Shown here: positions 46,395-58,200 of the stretch, piece by piece
Layout: the number at the start of each line of letters is the position of its first letter
How positions within the stretch are numbered: the stretch's first letter is position 1
Source: Crossaster papposus
Taxonomy: Eukaryota > Echinodermata > Asteroidea > Velatida > Solasteridae
DNA length: 64,000 nucleotides
Direction: 5' to 3'
NCBI GenBank assembly: GCA_037893245.1
Contig: JBAIAA010000315.1
Coordinates: forward strand, 1,240,001 to 1,304,000
Position numbers and translations under genes: made by a program
The notes under the pieces: model-generated
Told to the model about the DNA's origin: nothing
The model's database searches: none
Seen by the model: only the letters and a program-made list of their open reading frames with translations

Positions 46395-47419
46395 GAGGAG
46401 CCATAATATGAAGGACAACTTTGTTTAGGGGCAGCGTCTGATATTCCATCTCGGAACGGAACGCTGGTCCCGCGCGGCAACAACATCGAATTCACCGCGT
46501 TTCCTCAACACTTGCCCCGAAGGACGCCACGTCCGAAAATTCGGCCCCCGCCAATAATACAGGTGAGCACTTTATTTCTCTAAAATCTTCACGTTATATT
46601 GCTTTATTTCTACGCAGTTTTTCAGGTTGTCCTTCATAATGGCTCCTCGAAAGATTGAACATTTACTCTTGTTGTGGTTGCTTTCACTCTGAAAAAAAAA
46701 ATCGTTTCACTCTTTTTTGGAGTGGTTTTTAGAAGACCTAATTTTTTTTAGTGAGCCGCTCTTTTACATTTAGGGAGTAAAAGAGGAAAACACTCGAGAG
46801 AAAAACACTCGAAAGGAAAATAGTTGTCCCTCGTGGAACTTTAATGGAGTGGCATCTTCACATAGTCTGAGACTGAAATTGTATCGTGGCTTAATTTTCA
46901 CTAAAATCACTGATACAAACCTTAACTCGGCCGCTAGTTTTTGTTTCGAGTGGTGTACCGATCCACTCGTTTAAATTCAGAGAGTGGCGCCCTAACGACA
47001 CCGTTTTCCGAGTACAAGTGCCGATAAAGATTTTTAATTAAATTTTTGAGCTGCAGCAATATGTCATATTCGAAGAAAAAAAATGCCGTTACCTCCTTAT
47101 AAGGTCAATGTAATACATATTTACAATCTTACAGTTAATGGTGATTTCATGTAAAAGAAACAAGTTGGACATAATCATAATTCATAATCAAAACCAAAGA
47201 AACGTATCATTTTACTACACAATTTACCTGCATACCCATTACATTTATTTGAAATACCACTCGGGAATAATCGCAATACTGCGAATAATAATAACAATTA
47301 CAATAAATTATTATGCAAAGCTATTATGCAAGTTGAAGTCGGAGTAAAGCGTTGAAGCAAGTCTATCGTGTCAAGGTCCGAAAAGAGGTGAAATAAATGT
47401 AGAATATGCAATAAAATAA
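46395..47419. other. Intergenic, no gene seen
   Basis: Contains CACTC-rich text (46690-47000) with inverted cactcgag-like motifs that may be a decayed transposon. No supported coding sequence. Confidence 0.4.
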
Positions 47420-48080
47420 AACGTTTTCCTCTTGCGGTGTTTACCTTTCTCCAAAATAATAATAATACTAATAATAATTATAATAAACACCATTTATATA
47501 GCGCAATATGAATCAAAGATTCCTCAAAACGCTTTACAAAAATATTGTAAACTGTTAAATACCGCAATACCGCACATAGTTAAAATACCATTCAAATACT
47601 GTAAAAACTACACTTGTATATAATAACAAAACAATCACTGTTATTCCTAGTATTAATGCATGGACAAAAAAACAAATGCATGTAACGCTTCAAATGAAAA
47701 CTAAAACATGAAAAAAATACAGACTTATGTTAAATTACAGTTACAAATATGAGTCTTAAGTAATTTCTTAAAATCATCTACCGACTTGGCACAATAGACA
47801 ATGGAAGCTCATTCCAAAGTTTGGGAGCAGCTGCAGAGAATGCTCTATCACCATATGATGTTGATGTTATGGCAAGTTATAGAAGATGTTTGCTACTTGA
47901 TCTAAGTGAGCGGATCGGCACTGTGCTCCGCCGGGTCGACCTAAAATATTGTCATTTTGACCCGGTGAAGTGCCTGTCGGGTCAAACTATATGCTCCAGA
48001 TTCCGGCTCAAATCTGCCCCTACATGGTCAGGACTTTATAGACTATGCGTATGTATACATAGGCCCATACATATGGCAAA
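47420..48080 (+). repeat. Interspersed repeat of a common marine-invertebrate type
   Basis: An (AAT)n start, then accatttatatagcgcaata and aaaacgctttacaaa, then ggaagctcattccaaagttt gggagcagctgcagag. From memory these blocks recur in many invertebrate genomes; the class is uncertain. The 121-aa ORF at 47821-48186 lies in it and is not recognised. Confidence 0.45.
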
Positions 48081-48214
48081 TCTACCAACAAATCTACAAC
48101 AAAATATTTATGAATATGCCCTTTTAATAGACTTGGCCATTATAAGTGTTTTAAAATCAGCATTTTACAAGCTAGCTTATATCTAAATACATATGGACAC
48201 ATCGCAATCATCTC

Positions 48215-48385
48215 TACATCACACGACTTGACTCGAGTCCCGATGGGTGAATGACACGACTTGAATCGAGTCCCTCATCAGAATGACTCGAGTCGCTCGT
48301 CAGAATGACTCAAGTCCCTCATCAGAGTGACTCGAGTCCTCATCAGATGATGACTCGACTTAAGTCACACAAATGTGACTCGTTA
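48215..48385 (+). repeat. GACTCGAGTC-type palindrome array
   Basis: Repeated tgactcgagtccctcatcag units. GACTCGAGTC is self-complementary, so the array can fold on itself. Intergenic. Confidence 0.85.
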
Positions 48386-48589
48386 CAAATCTGCCCACTA
48401 TGAACAAAGCTTCTTGAGAACAAGCGAATATGATAAACAAGCACCAGATAGGGAAAATTCGGCACTTAATTCTGCGAACAAAGACCGTGTGGTTTTCCGG
48501 GCACTAAAGTATTAGTTTTTCACTTGTGTTTCCTCAAATCCAGGTATTCAATGCAGTAGATATACGTCACCATGCACGGACTTGGGCTG

Positions 48590-48986
48590 AATAAGCCATT
48601 TGCGCGTGACCCCGAGTTAAATTTGAATAACATCTGGTACACTGACTTGCTCACACAGCTTGGCACAGTTTAACTTTAAATTCTCCAGACCAAAGACGCT
48701 GTTGCTATATCACGTGATTCGGGGCAAGCCTTACGCGTCATACGCAAGCAACCCCCAGCTCTGGAATGGTCTGGTGTCTTTTTGCCATTCTCACCCATTG
48801 TAAACAATGTATTGGTGCTGAGCGTCTCTTATGTAACTAGTCAAAAGCTTGCCCCGACTCACGTGATATAGCAACAGTGTCTTTGGTCTGGAGAATTTAA
48901 AGTTACACTGTGCCAAGCTGTGTGAACAAGTCAGTGTACCAGATATTATTTAAATTTAACTCGGGGTCACGCGCAAATGGCTTATT
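48590..48986. mobile_element. Second copy of the AATAAGCC MITE
   Basis: Same inverted ends and nearly the same sequence as 33744-34139, including caagcaacccccagctctgg and cccattgtaaacaatgtatt in the centre. Close similarity implies recent activity. Confidence 0.9.
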
Positions 48987-49531
48987 GCAACACTAGACAT
49001 GTCCTGGTTTCAGCACATTGTTCCCTGCGGAAGACAAAGGCGTCACCTCCCTCACGCGGGAACTAAAACGGGAGGTCGCCGTTCGAGATGTAGGTGCTAT
49101 ACGCAAGAGCTTTTAAGAAACTAAAAATCCAAAGTTTACTATATAATACATTATTATGTATTTGTTTTAAATTTAAGTAGTTCATGTCTGGTTATATATA
49201 ATGATATTTAAAAAGTAAACAAAAAAACACAAACATGCATTACAAAATGTAACATTCACCACATTAATACATTCCTATAATGATTTGAAAATAACTATAA
49301 CGATGCCAATATTAATAAAAGCACTTAATAGTAAAAAAAACCCGAATGATTCCTAATAATCTTCCAACGGTATTCACTCTGAATAATACTACACCGTACC
49401 AATATTTACAAAATCATCTCATTTTCAGAATAGAAAACAAAGACAAAAACACCCCCACAAGTCAAACAAAAAGAAACAGGTTCTTTCATTACACCATTAA
49501 CATTAAAGGTACGATACGCCATTAACATTAA

Positions 49532-49885
49532 AGGTATTATACACCATTTGCAGATATATTTTACTAAACAATTATTACAATATCTTACTTATTTGAAAGA
49601 AAATAACGATTGTAGGCATTCAGCAAAATAATTGCGCTAGATATTCTGTAATTGTTCAGAAAAATTTGAATTTGATTAAAAAGAAAATCACGATCGCCGT
49701 CCGACAAAAACAACTTAAGAACAACTGCCCCACGCCGGTTGAAAACGAATGCCACTTTTCTAGTTTTTCTCAGCATTCATGATTGTACTTCGGACAGGTC
49801 AGTTAAACGGTGTTTACTATAAAATACAACTTCCCAAATCCACCCATTCATGATAATTCAAGCAATTTCCAATGGTGTATCTTAC
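49532..49885. mobile_element. MITE with GATACACCATTTGC ends, copy 3
   Basis: ggtattatacaccatttgca to caatttccaatggtgtatct. The 63-aa ORF at 49585-49776 is internal to it and not a gene. A partial fourth copy begins at 50812. Confidence 0.7.
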
Positions 49886-50214
49886 ATGACCTTTAACCAA
49901 ACCATTATTTATTACATTCTTTATATAGTGAAGCCACTTTTTTTGCATTCACACGCCTCCGGTTGAGTCAAACCCATTGCAGACCGGAACAATATTTACT
50001 CTAAGATGCAACAATTTCTCCAACACCAGCTTCTCAAGCAAAGGAAGTGACGTTTTCTTCTTTTTCTGAAAGAAAAACAAAATCAAATTCACCTGTGGCT
50101 TTAGTAAAACGAATGATTGAATGGGGAGATCATTTTGTTTACTCAAACTGCATTGGTCAAATACAAAGAAGAAAACAAGAAATCACTCAAAGTCACATTG
50201 GGCCGAATTATAGT

Positions 50215-50605
50215 CCTTTCACAAGTCTTTTCACAAGTCCTTTCACAAGTCTTTTCACAAGTCTTTTCACAAGTCCTTTCACAAGTCCAGTCTCAAGTCC
50301 AGTCTCAAGTCCAGTCACAAGTCCAGTCACAAGTCCAGTCTTAAGTCCAGTCTCAAGTCCAGTCTCAAGTCCTTTCACAAGTCCAGTCACAAGTCCAGTC
50401 TTAAGTCCAGTCTCAAGTCCAGTCACAAGTCCAGTCACAAGCCCAGTCACAAGTCCAGTCACAAGTCCAGTCACAAGTCCAGTCACAAGTCCAGTCACAA
50501 GTCCTGGTCACAAGTCCCGGTTACAAGTACAGTCACAAGTACAGTCACAAGTCCAGTCGCAAGTCCAGTCGCAAGTCCAGTCGCAAGTCCAGTCACAAGC
50601 CCAGA
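50215..50605 (+). repeat. 12-bp tandem array (TCACAAGTCCAG)
   Basis: About 30 units of tcacaagtccag with variants tctcaagtccag and tcgcaagtccag. Open in several frames (TSPV, SQVQ, and TGLV on the minus strand) because the unit lacks stops. No start context or splice sites support a gene. Confidence 0.92.
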
Positions 50606-50811
50606 GGAATGCTTTTGTTAACAGTTCATCTGAATAGCTAGTGACTTGACTTAAGCCTGAAAGCTTGTGATTGACTTGCAGGGACTTGAATACAACTCGC
50701 AAAGTAGTGCTCTCCCAGTTATTTTGTCCCTAAAATAATCGCACTAAGCAATAAAAGAGAAGCAAACGTACAGCAGATAACATACAATGCCTGTAAGCGT
50801 TAGATCTTAAA

Positions 50812-50940
50812 AGGTAGTATACACCATTTGCCGATATCGACAATTTTTACTACCAAATTATTAGGAAATAATTAATATATTAATTATTTGAAAGTAACTA
50901 ATGATTGTAGGCCTCCAGCAAAATTAGCCACGTTATTATT
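50812..50940 (+). repeat. Partial MITE (left half), same family
   Basis: aaggtagtatacaccatttg followed by tatttgaaagtaactaatga and tgtaggcctccagcaaaatt, then the similarity ends. Confidence 0.6.
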
Positions 50941-51349
50941 TTCCAGGTATCTCACCAAAGTCGTTAAATTCCACTGTCTCTGTGACAACGCTGTTGTTTT
51001 CATCATCCGATTTTGCTCTACCCCTTCTGTGGAGTTTCAAACAAGATTTGTAATTATTAATTCATTCATTTATTAATTATGATAATAGAGACTGTTAAAC
51101 AATACAGTACTAACGTATGCTTATGTCCGGTCCTTGTTTGCCCAGTTGTCCAAACTTAACAAAGCAAACGAATTCAACCCCATGTAATATTCAAAGAACA
51201 TTGATTTATTCAGATTGAGCATCAATCAGCAACACGATTTTGACGCTGGCACTCGCTGATAGGCCTACATGGTCTTGTATTTTGTCTAACTCCCCTCAGT
51301 GAGTCCAGACATTTTATACAGTTTATAACGAACCCGTATTGGGGTCATA

Positions 51350-51990
51350 CAGTGTTGTAGTCGAGACCGAGACCAAGGCTTTTGGTGCCGACACTGAGAC
51401 CAAGGCTTTCCACATCAAGGCCGAGACCAAGGCTTTCCAGCCCGAGACCGAGACCAAGGCTTTCAAGACCGAGACCGAGACTAAGGCTTTCAAGACCGAG
51501 ACCGAGACTAAGGCTTTCAAGACAGAGACCGAGACCAAGGCTTTCAAGACCGACACCGAGACCAAGGCTTTCCAGATCAAGGCCGAGACCAAGGCTGTCC
51601 AGCCCGAGACCGAGACCAAGGCTTTCAAGACCGAGACCGAGACTAAGGCCTTCAAGACCGAGACTAAGGCTTTCAAGACCGAGACTGAGACTAAGGCTTT
51701 CAAGACCGACACCGAGACCAAGGCTTTCAAGACCGACACCGAGACCAAGGCTTTCCAGACCGAGACCGAGGCTTTCCAGATTCATTGAGACCAAGCCTTT
51801 CCAGACCGAGACCGAGGCTTTCCAGATTCATTGAGACTAAGGCTTTCCAGACCGAGACCAAGGCTTTCCAGACCGAGACCAAGGCTTTCGAGATTGAGAC
51901 CAAGGCTTTTCAGATTGAGACCAACACTTTTCTGATCGAGACCAACGCCTCTGAGACCGAGACTTTTGCAGTCCGAGACTGAGACCACAA
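51350..51990 (+). repeat. 27-bp tandem array open in several frames on both strands
   Basis: Units of gagaccaaggctttcaagac plus cgagacc. Translated on plus as ETKAFKTET; plus frame 2 and two minus frames are also open for 140-150 codons. An 18-bp variant appears from about 51840. It sits just downstream of the gene B tail. Coding is unproven. Confidence 0.88.
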
Positions 51991-52226
51991 CTTCCGAGAC
52001 CGATACCAAAAATGAATGCAAATGTATGGTGTTTAAGTCATTACCAAATCTAAATACCAGAACCAGTCTATGGCCGACATATAGTGTAACAGGTCGACTT
52101 CATAAAGACAAACATTGATGGAGATAGAACAGTTTTGAGTTTAAAAAAAAAGGTCTCGAGACCGAGACCAGGACTCGAGACCTCCATCACTGGCGTCATG
52201 TGGTGTACTAGCCACGTGGAATATAC

Positions 52227-52255
52227 TTACTTTTTCTTGCCTTTGTTTGGGATAT
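52227..52255 (-). CDS. Gene B: probable last exon, short basic tail with stop
   Basis: Acceptor tccctgcag at 52256, then DIPNKGKKK and TAA at 52229-52227. The stop overlaps a perfect donor (AAAA|GTAAGT, exon end 52231), so splicing to an undetected exon is possible; that would shift to phase 2, unlike all other junctions. No polyadenylation signal was seen close downstream, and no further exon was recognised between 46400 and 52226. Confidence 0.55.
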
Positions 52256-55200
52256 CTGCAGGGAGAAAAAAACAATCAATATAAGGAAGGATTACTACAA
52301 CTTATATACAAGACTGCAACTCAAATTCGTAAGTTATCGTGCGTGGATGTAATTATAATCAAGCATAAATGATTTATATTAACTAGGCGCAGCAGAATAG
52401 TCAGGTATTTTACGAGTACCAGCCTAATTACCAGATATTAGGATGGTTTGGTAGAAATAAAGCTGCATAATACAGACACTGGACAGTAAATACTTAGGTA
52501 AAAAAAATACAAACTTTGGACCATCAGAATCTTGAATAAATTAGGCTTTTAAGAGAAAAACATTCGGTAAGTATTCGGCCAAGTACTTTCTGAGTACTTT
52601 CCAAGTACTTCTGTCACAAAACATTGATTATAAAAAAAGTATCTTTATGCATCCAAAGTCCATGTAATTTTTGTCTCTAACACTGACTTCATTGTCTGCT
52701 GTCGATATTTGCAGTTTTCTCGCAACAAACAGCTGAATATTTGGTAGTAAACAAAGAACTTGGAAAGTACTCGGAGTGACTACAACACTGGCTCGCAGTG
52801 CCGAATGACAGAACCCCCAAAAAAGTTACATTATGTAATAGAACATTACACATGCAGACATCTATATATACAGGTATTATAAGGATTTTGACACGATAGC
52901 TAATAATTTGCAACAGTTTCTAACTTGCTAAACAAAGACCGAGTAAGTCTCGTTCACAAAGGTCACGATTGAACTTCCGGCTACAGGACTCTTACGTGTG
53001 GTTGATTTTGTTTTCTATAATACTCTGTTTTTACGAAAATCTGAACTATGAAACGGTCATAAATATGGATGATAAACTCAAACTGAATTTTACAATAATA
53101 TACAAACATGCACGACTGTCTAAATTGTTGAAGAAAAGAAGAAATAAAGTGTGACCTAAGCGTACAAGTTGTAACGTGATTGGCTTATTACGGAAAGAGA
53201 AAGCCTGTCCCCTAAAATCCTTGTACTGCATGTCGGTGCGCTGACGTGTGCGAACGTCGAAATGCATTTTTTAATAGGCTACATCACTTATATCCGCGAC
53301 TCGACGATGCTTCTGCATGTAGTCTACGTTTTTGTACAAAACTAGCACGTGAACGAGAACAATGGATTGACGTACGTATGACGTTCTATCATTTGTTGTT
53401 CTCCTTTTCCTTAATTTGATATATTGTTTAAATTTTGTGAATTGAAATATAAAAAAATAAAAATATTTAAACATTTGTATTTACTTTTCAGTAAAAAGAA
53501 CAGCGTCAAAATTGAGTTTTTTAAGAAAACTACTCGCTTTACACGTTGAAGCTCCTATTTGATGTGCCCGGAAGGAAGTTCAGTTTCTCGTTAAGTCTCG
53601 TACGTTCTCGGGGTCAAATTGCACGCTCTATTATATTTTCTTACCCAATTCACGTGCTGCCCGACGTTTTCGGTAGAGTACAACAGCCACAACAACACTG
53701 ATCAGCGCAATTATAGCAAATATCACTATCAGGGCAATGAATGCCGAGTTGCCTTGCGGTTCACCTAGCCCCTCATTTACACCTTGTCCTGAAAAGAAAC
53801 AGAATTTGAAAAAAACCAAACTATTTAGGCGTTGTTTATTATAGTATGTAAAAAAGGCTGGAAACCACGTGATTTTATTGGTGGATTCCAGGCCGGAAGA
53901 CAATGTGTTTTGATCGCACTGATGAACCAAATTGTCATTATTTTTAAATGTTTTTTAATATTGTTACCTTTGACAAGCAAAATTGTTTGTTCACTTGGCA
54001 TTGTTAATGGGTACTTATTGCTAATGGGTACTAGTTCTTTTTCTTACCTGTAGGGCCTGGCTCAATGGGGGGAGTTGGTGCAACTAGAGGAGAAACAGAA
54101 AACAAAGCAGTTACGCTTAAGTGCTGATCTTTTGACCGATCAATTTGGGCAGGGGAAAACCCTCATGGTACGGGAAAAGCCATAAAATATAGTTAATACA
54201 CGACCTCAGACGCGAAATGGTTAACCAGTTCGAGCCGGAGGATGTTATGCAGGTAAAGTTTTCCCCAGATTCAAAACGGATGACGCATAAACACGCCACG
54301 AGCAAGGCCGGAAATGTCCGTCAGCAGCAAGCAAGGCCGGAAATGCGTGCGGTGCCTCCCGGTATCGGCCTGAACTTGCCTCTAATCGAGATTCGGTTTG
54401 GTTAAACTAATCCCGGCGGGATCTGCTTAACATTGTGAGTGGTGCAAATGGGCACCGCGATTTGGATTTTTTTTACGATAATTCCCATGGTCTAGTGAGA
54501 TTTGTTTTTGACCAATTTAATAGTTCTGGCTTAACAGTAATAGCCTGCATATGCATGGAGTCGCAACGTTTACAGTTCTATTTCACCATTGCACAAAGTA
54601 AATTGTACAATAATATTATATTCGTTTTTTTTCTAAATTGAGGCAGATCCCACGTGACTCAATTTCATCTTTGTCTGTGTATTCAGTCCACGAAACAGCC
54701 GTAAAATAAACTTGAAAAGCTTTATCCGTTAGTGAACCTCTGCTGTTATAAAAAGGCCTCATCTGATGTGTGCAAACATTAAGAATATTTTTAAAACATT
54801 TAAAAAATACAACTTACGAAGTGTTTCAGAGAAGAGCGAGACAGATTCACTCGCGCCATTGGCATTCTCCGCGTAAACCTCGATCTCATAGACAGTGGCG
54901 GGATGCAAATCGGTCAGCGTGTACTCGGTGACGCCATCGAGTCTGATACTTCGCACGCTGAGAACGGCCATGGACAGAACATCGCGGTGATTGACGTAGA
55001 ACCACTGAGGGCTCGTCCCTTCGTCGTTCCCAGGGATCCATGCGATTGTTAGGGAGTCATGTGACGTTCGGCTCGGATCGATCGACACTTGTTGAGGCGG
55101 AGATGGCTTAGCTGTGGTAATATAACAATAAATTATGCAACAATTGCATGTGCATGTCACATCATTTCATGCTGTTAATTCTTTTAAGTTGTCCTTTTAA

Positions 55201-58200
55201 GTTATCAGATAGCATTTTCACTAGTGTATTATGTAATCAAAGTGTTATTGTCGATATAGGCTAACTGAGTGAATGGTCACTTGGAATTGTTTCTTAGATT
55301 GACTAAAGTAGTTAGGCCCATAGAGATTAGAGGAATAAGATAACCTTTATTCTATGTTAGGCCTAACATCTGAGAATCAAGGGGATTTTGTTGACCATTG
55401 TGAAACAAAATAAAGTGGTAAATTGTATCTTTCAAGGTCGGTAATGCAAGAACAAAAAAGTACCACGAAAAACAAACGCTTTCCAATAAGTCACCAGTCA
55501 GTTGCCGTGTCACGCGCAGAGGCCTGATAATAGGTATGCTTACATGGTGAAGCAGTAGTTGAACTAACTGGCAACATTGTAGTTGTAACTTCAGCAGGCG
55601 AAGCCGTAGCAGGAGTTGTACTCGGTGAGGTAGTTGTTGAACCGATTCGAACTGGTGGTGTAGTTGTTTTAACTAGTGGCGGAGTTGTTGCTACAACTGG
55701 TGGCGAAGTTGTTGCTACAACTGGTGGCGGGGTAGTTGCTACAATTGGCGGCGGGGTAGTTGCTACAATTGGCGGCGGGGTAGTTGCTACAATTGGCGGG
55801 GTAGTTGTTACAATTGGCGGCGGGGTAGTTGTTACAATTGGCGGCACGGTAGTTGCTACAATTGGCGGTGGGGTAGTTGATATAAAAGAGAGAACAAAAA
55901 CAACACGATACTATACACCTGCGACAGATGCTAACTTATGCACCGACAGTCCGTCATCTGTAGTTTCTTTGGTACTTTGTTTCTAAAAGGCTCATCTATG
56001 GCTCATCTATGTAGCACCTATAGACTGAAGGGCAGCTAAACCTCCTGATAGGAAATGCCATTCGTCTGTGGATTAGGATTGCCTTTGCTCAATTCTTCGA
56101 ATCAGCGACAGAGATTCCAATAATAAGCAAGAATGAGACGGAGGGAACCCCCTCCTTTGTGGCGATTGTGCTTGCAGAATATTGTGGTTTCTCAGAAATC
56201 CTTTTTAGGTAACAATAGTCTAGAGAGTGTAACGGGTATGGGGGACCAAGGGGGGAGTCCCTCGGTCTCGTATTGTGCTGGTATAGATTCCTCTCTAAAA
56301 CGTCTCCTAGCTAGACGACCCGGTTGCGTCCTTTACAGATACTGCGGGATGTACTGATGTCGATGTCAATTTCTCTTTTCCTTTTCATTCGAGTACCTCA
56401 ATTATTATCTACATGGCTGCCTCTTAATTGACTGTATTATGATTTTCTTCAGATATTTACTCATAATGAATATATTTTTAAACAGGTCTACCTGATGTGT
56501 GATATTTGTCAGACTTGTCAACGCAATTAAATCAATATGGAGAATTTATTTCACTAATACTACTTACATCAAACTTTAAATTCTATCAAATTACACATTA
56601 CAACAATAGACGTAGGCCTACTTTTGTTTACACAAATTACACTTAATGTTGTTGTTTGCAAGAATTACACATTATTACAAAAAATTGAAAAATACTCCTG
56701 TTTAAGATAATTACCCTTCATGTAAGTGGTCCGATGGTTTTTTATGTGCACTATACACTAACTCACACTATAGTTTTTTCTTTTTTCCTCTGTTTTTTTT
56801 ACAATACTTGGCGAATTGCAAACTTAAACTTTTTTATATTTCACAAAACCAAACAACATTTATTCAGTAAATTGCTTAACATTTCACGATTTAACACAAA
56901 TAATCGACAAATTAATCGCTCCATCTTTGTACCAGAAGATGAATTTTTCTTTAGTGGCTATACATCGTACAATAGACTGTTACAATATGCTCACCTCCAC
57001 GAGTCAGTTGAATTATCAACGTGTCTACCATGCCGATGCCATTCCCACTGTTACAAGAGTACTGTCCGTAGTCTCCCTCACCAGTTACTTGGGTTATGCG
57101 CAAGATGCTCCTCATTGTGTAACCGTACACACCATCCCCATCATCGAGTGTGTCGACCTGGGAGATTCGGTCAGGTTCTGTCTGATTGGTTAGTTGGAAG
57201 TTCGTTGGACCCGTCCATGCTATTATAGGGAAAGGGTTTCCTTTAGCTACACAAACCAGGAGGGCGTTTTCGCCAACGTTGGATTCGACGAGGCTGCCAG
57301 TTTCCTTGTTTATGATGGTTACTCCATCTTTAGAGATAAAATTAGAGAAAACTTGTAGTGCATGTCAGAAACTTAGTTAAATGAGATTTAAAGCTTTGCA
57401 TGGTGGAGACTAGACTTAGAAAGATTTGCGGTAACACCATGTGAAAATGTCTCTTTTGAGAAGAGGTAGGGTGGTTCTGATAAGAACGGTGGTTTAAACA
57501 TGTTTAAACACGATGGTTTAAACCGGTGCGGGTTCAAGCCCACCCACACCGACCGAAACGCCATTAAATCTGTTGTCAACCGCAGTTGTCTAACTCCAGG
57601 TTTCCTAAGTACCTGATTCTCTTCTTTTTATTTTGTATTTGTAGTTTTGTACCCAAAGTGGCTTCTAGCGTTGTTCAAAAGAAAAATGCATATAAAAACA
57701 CTGTATGCTTATTATTACTTAGGAGTTCTCACTACCTTGGTAATATTCCCTCGTACTGAATTATACTGTTGCGATCAATATGTTACCTGCCTTGTCCCCT
57801 TAGTAAGCACTTTACCCAGTTTAACAAACTTGCAGCGTAGCTAGCTTCGTAAGGTTATCATCATGTGATAACTGCCTTCCTTAATTTCAAAAATTAACGT
57901 CATGAATACCATTTTAACAAACTTACAGTGTACCGCAATATTGATCTGTCCGGAGTACACTACTGGTGGTATCCCGTTGTTTCCCAAGCACCGATACGGC
58001 CCGGCCTGCTCTTTTGTAATGTTGCGTAGTGTCAGGGTGCTCATTCCGTCGCTGTAGACAGAGGAGAGGGGGACGAGAGACCCGACCTTTTCCCATGTGA
58101 TGAAGTCAGGGGGTTTGGGGTTGGCGTCTGCGCTGCAGGACAAGCTGACGCTCTCACCCTCCTCAATAGGGTCAGACGGACTGGCAGTTGGCTCAGAAAA

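Noticed and set aside
50215-50605. CRISPR-like array
   Set aside because: Units of 12 bp without unique spacers, in an animal genome.
46400-52226. Tyrosine phosphatase or kinase exons downstream of the gene B tail
   Set aside because: I looked for them because of the MAM-Ig-FN3 layout; no minus-strand segment with such motifs was seen, though short exons could be missed.
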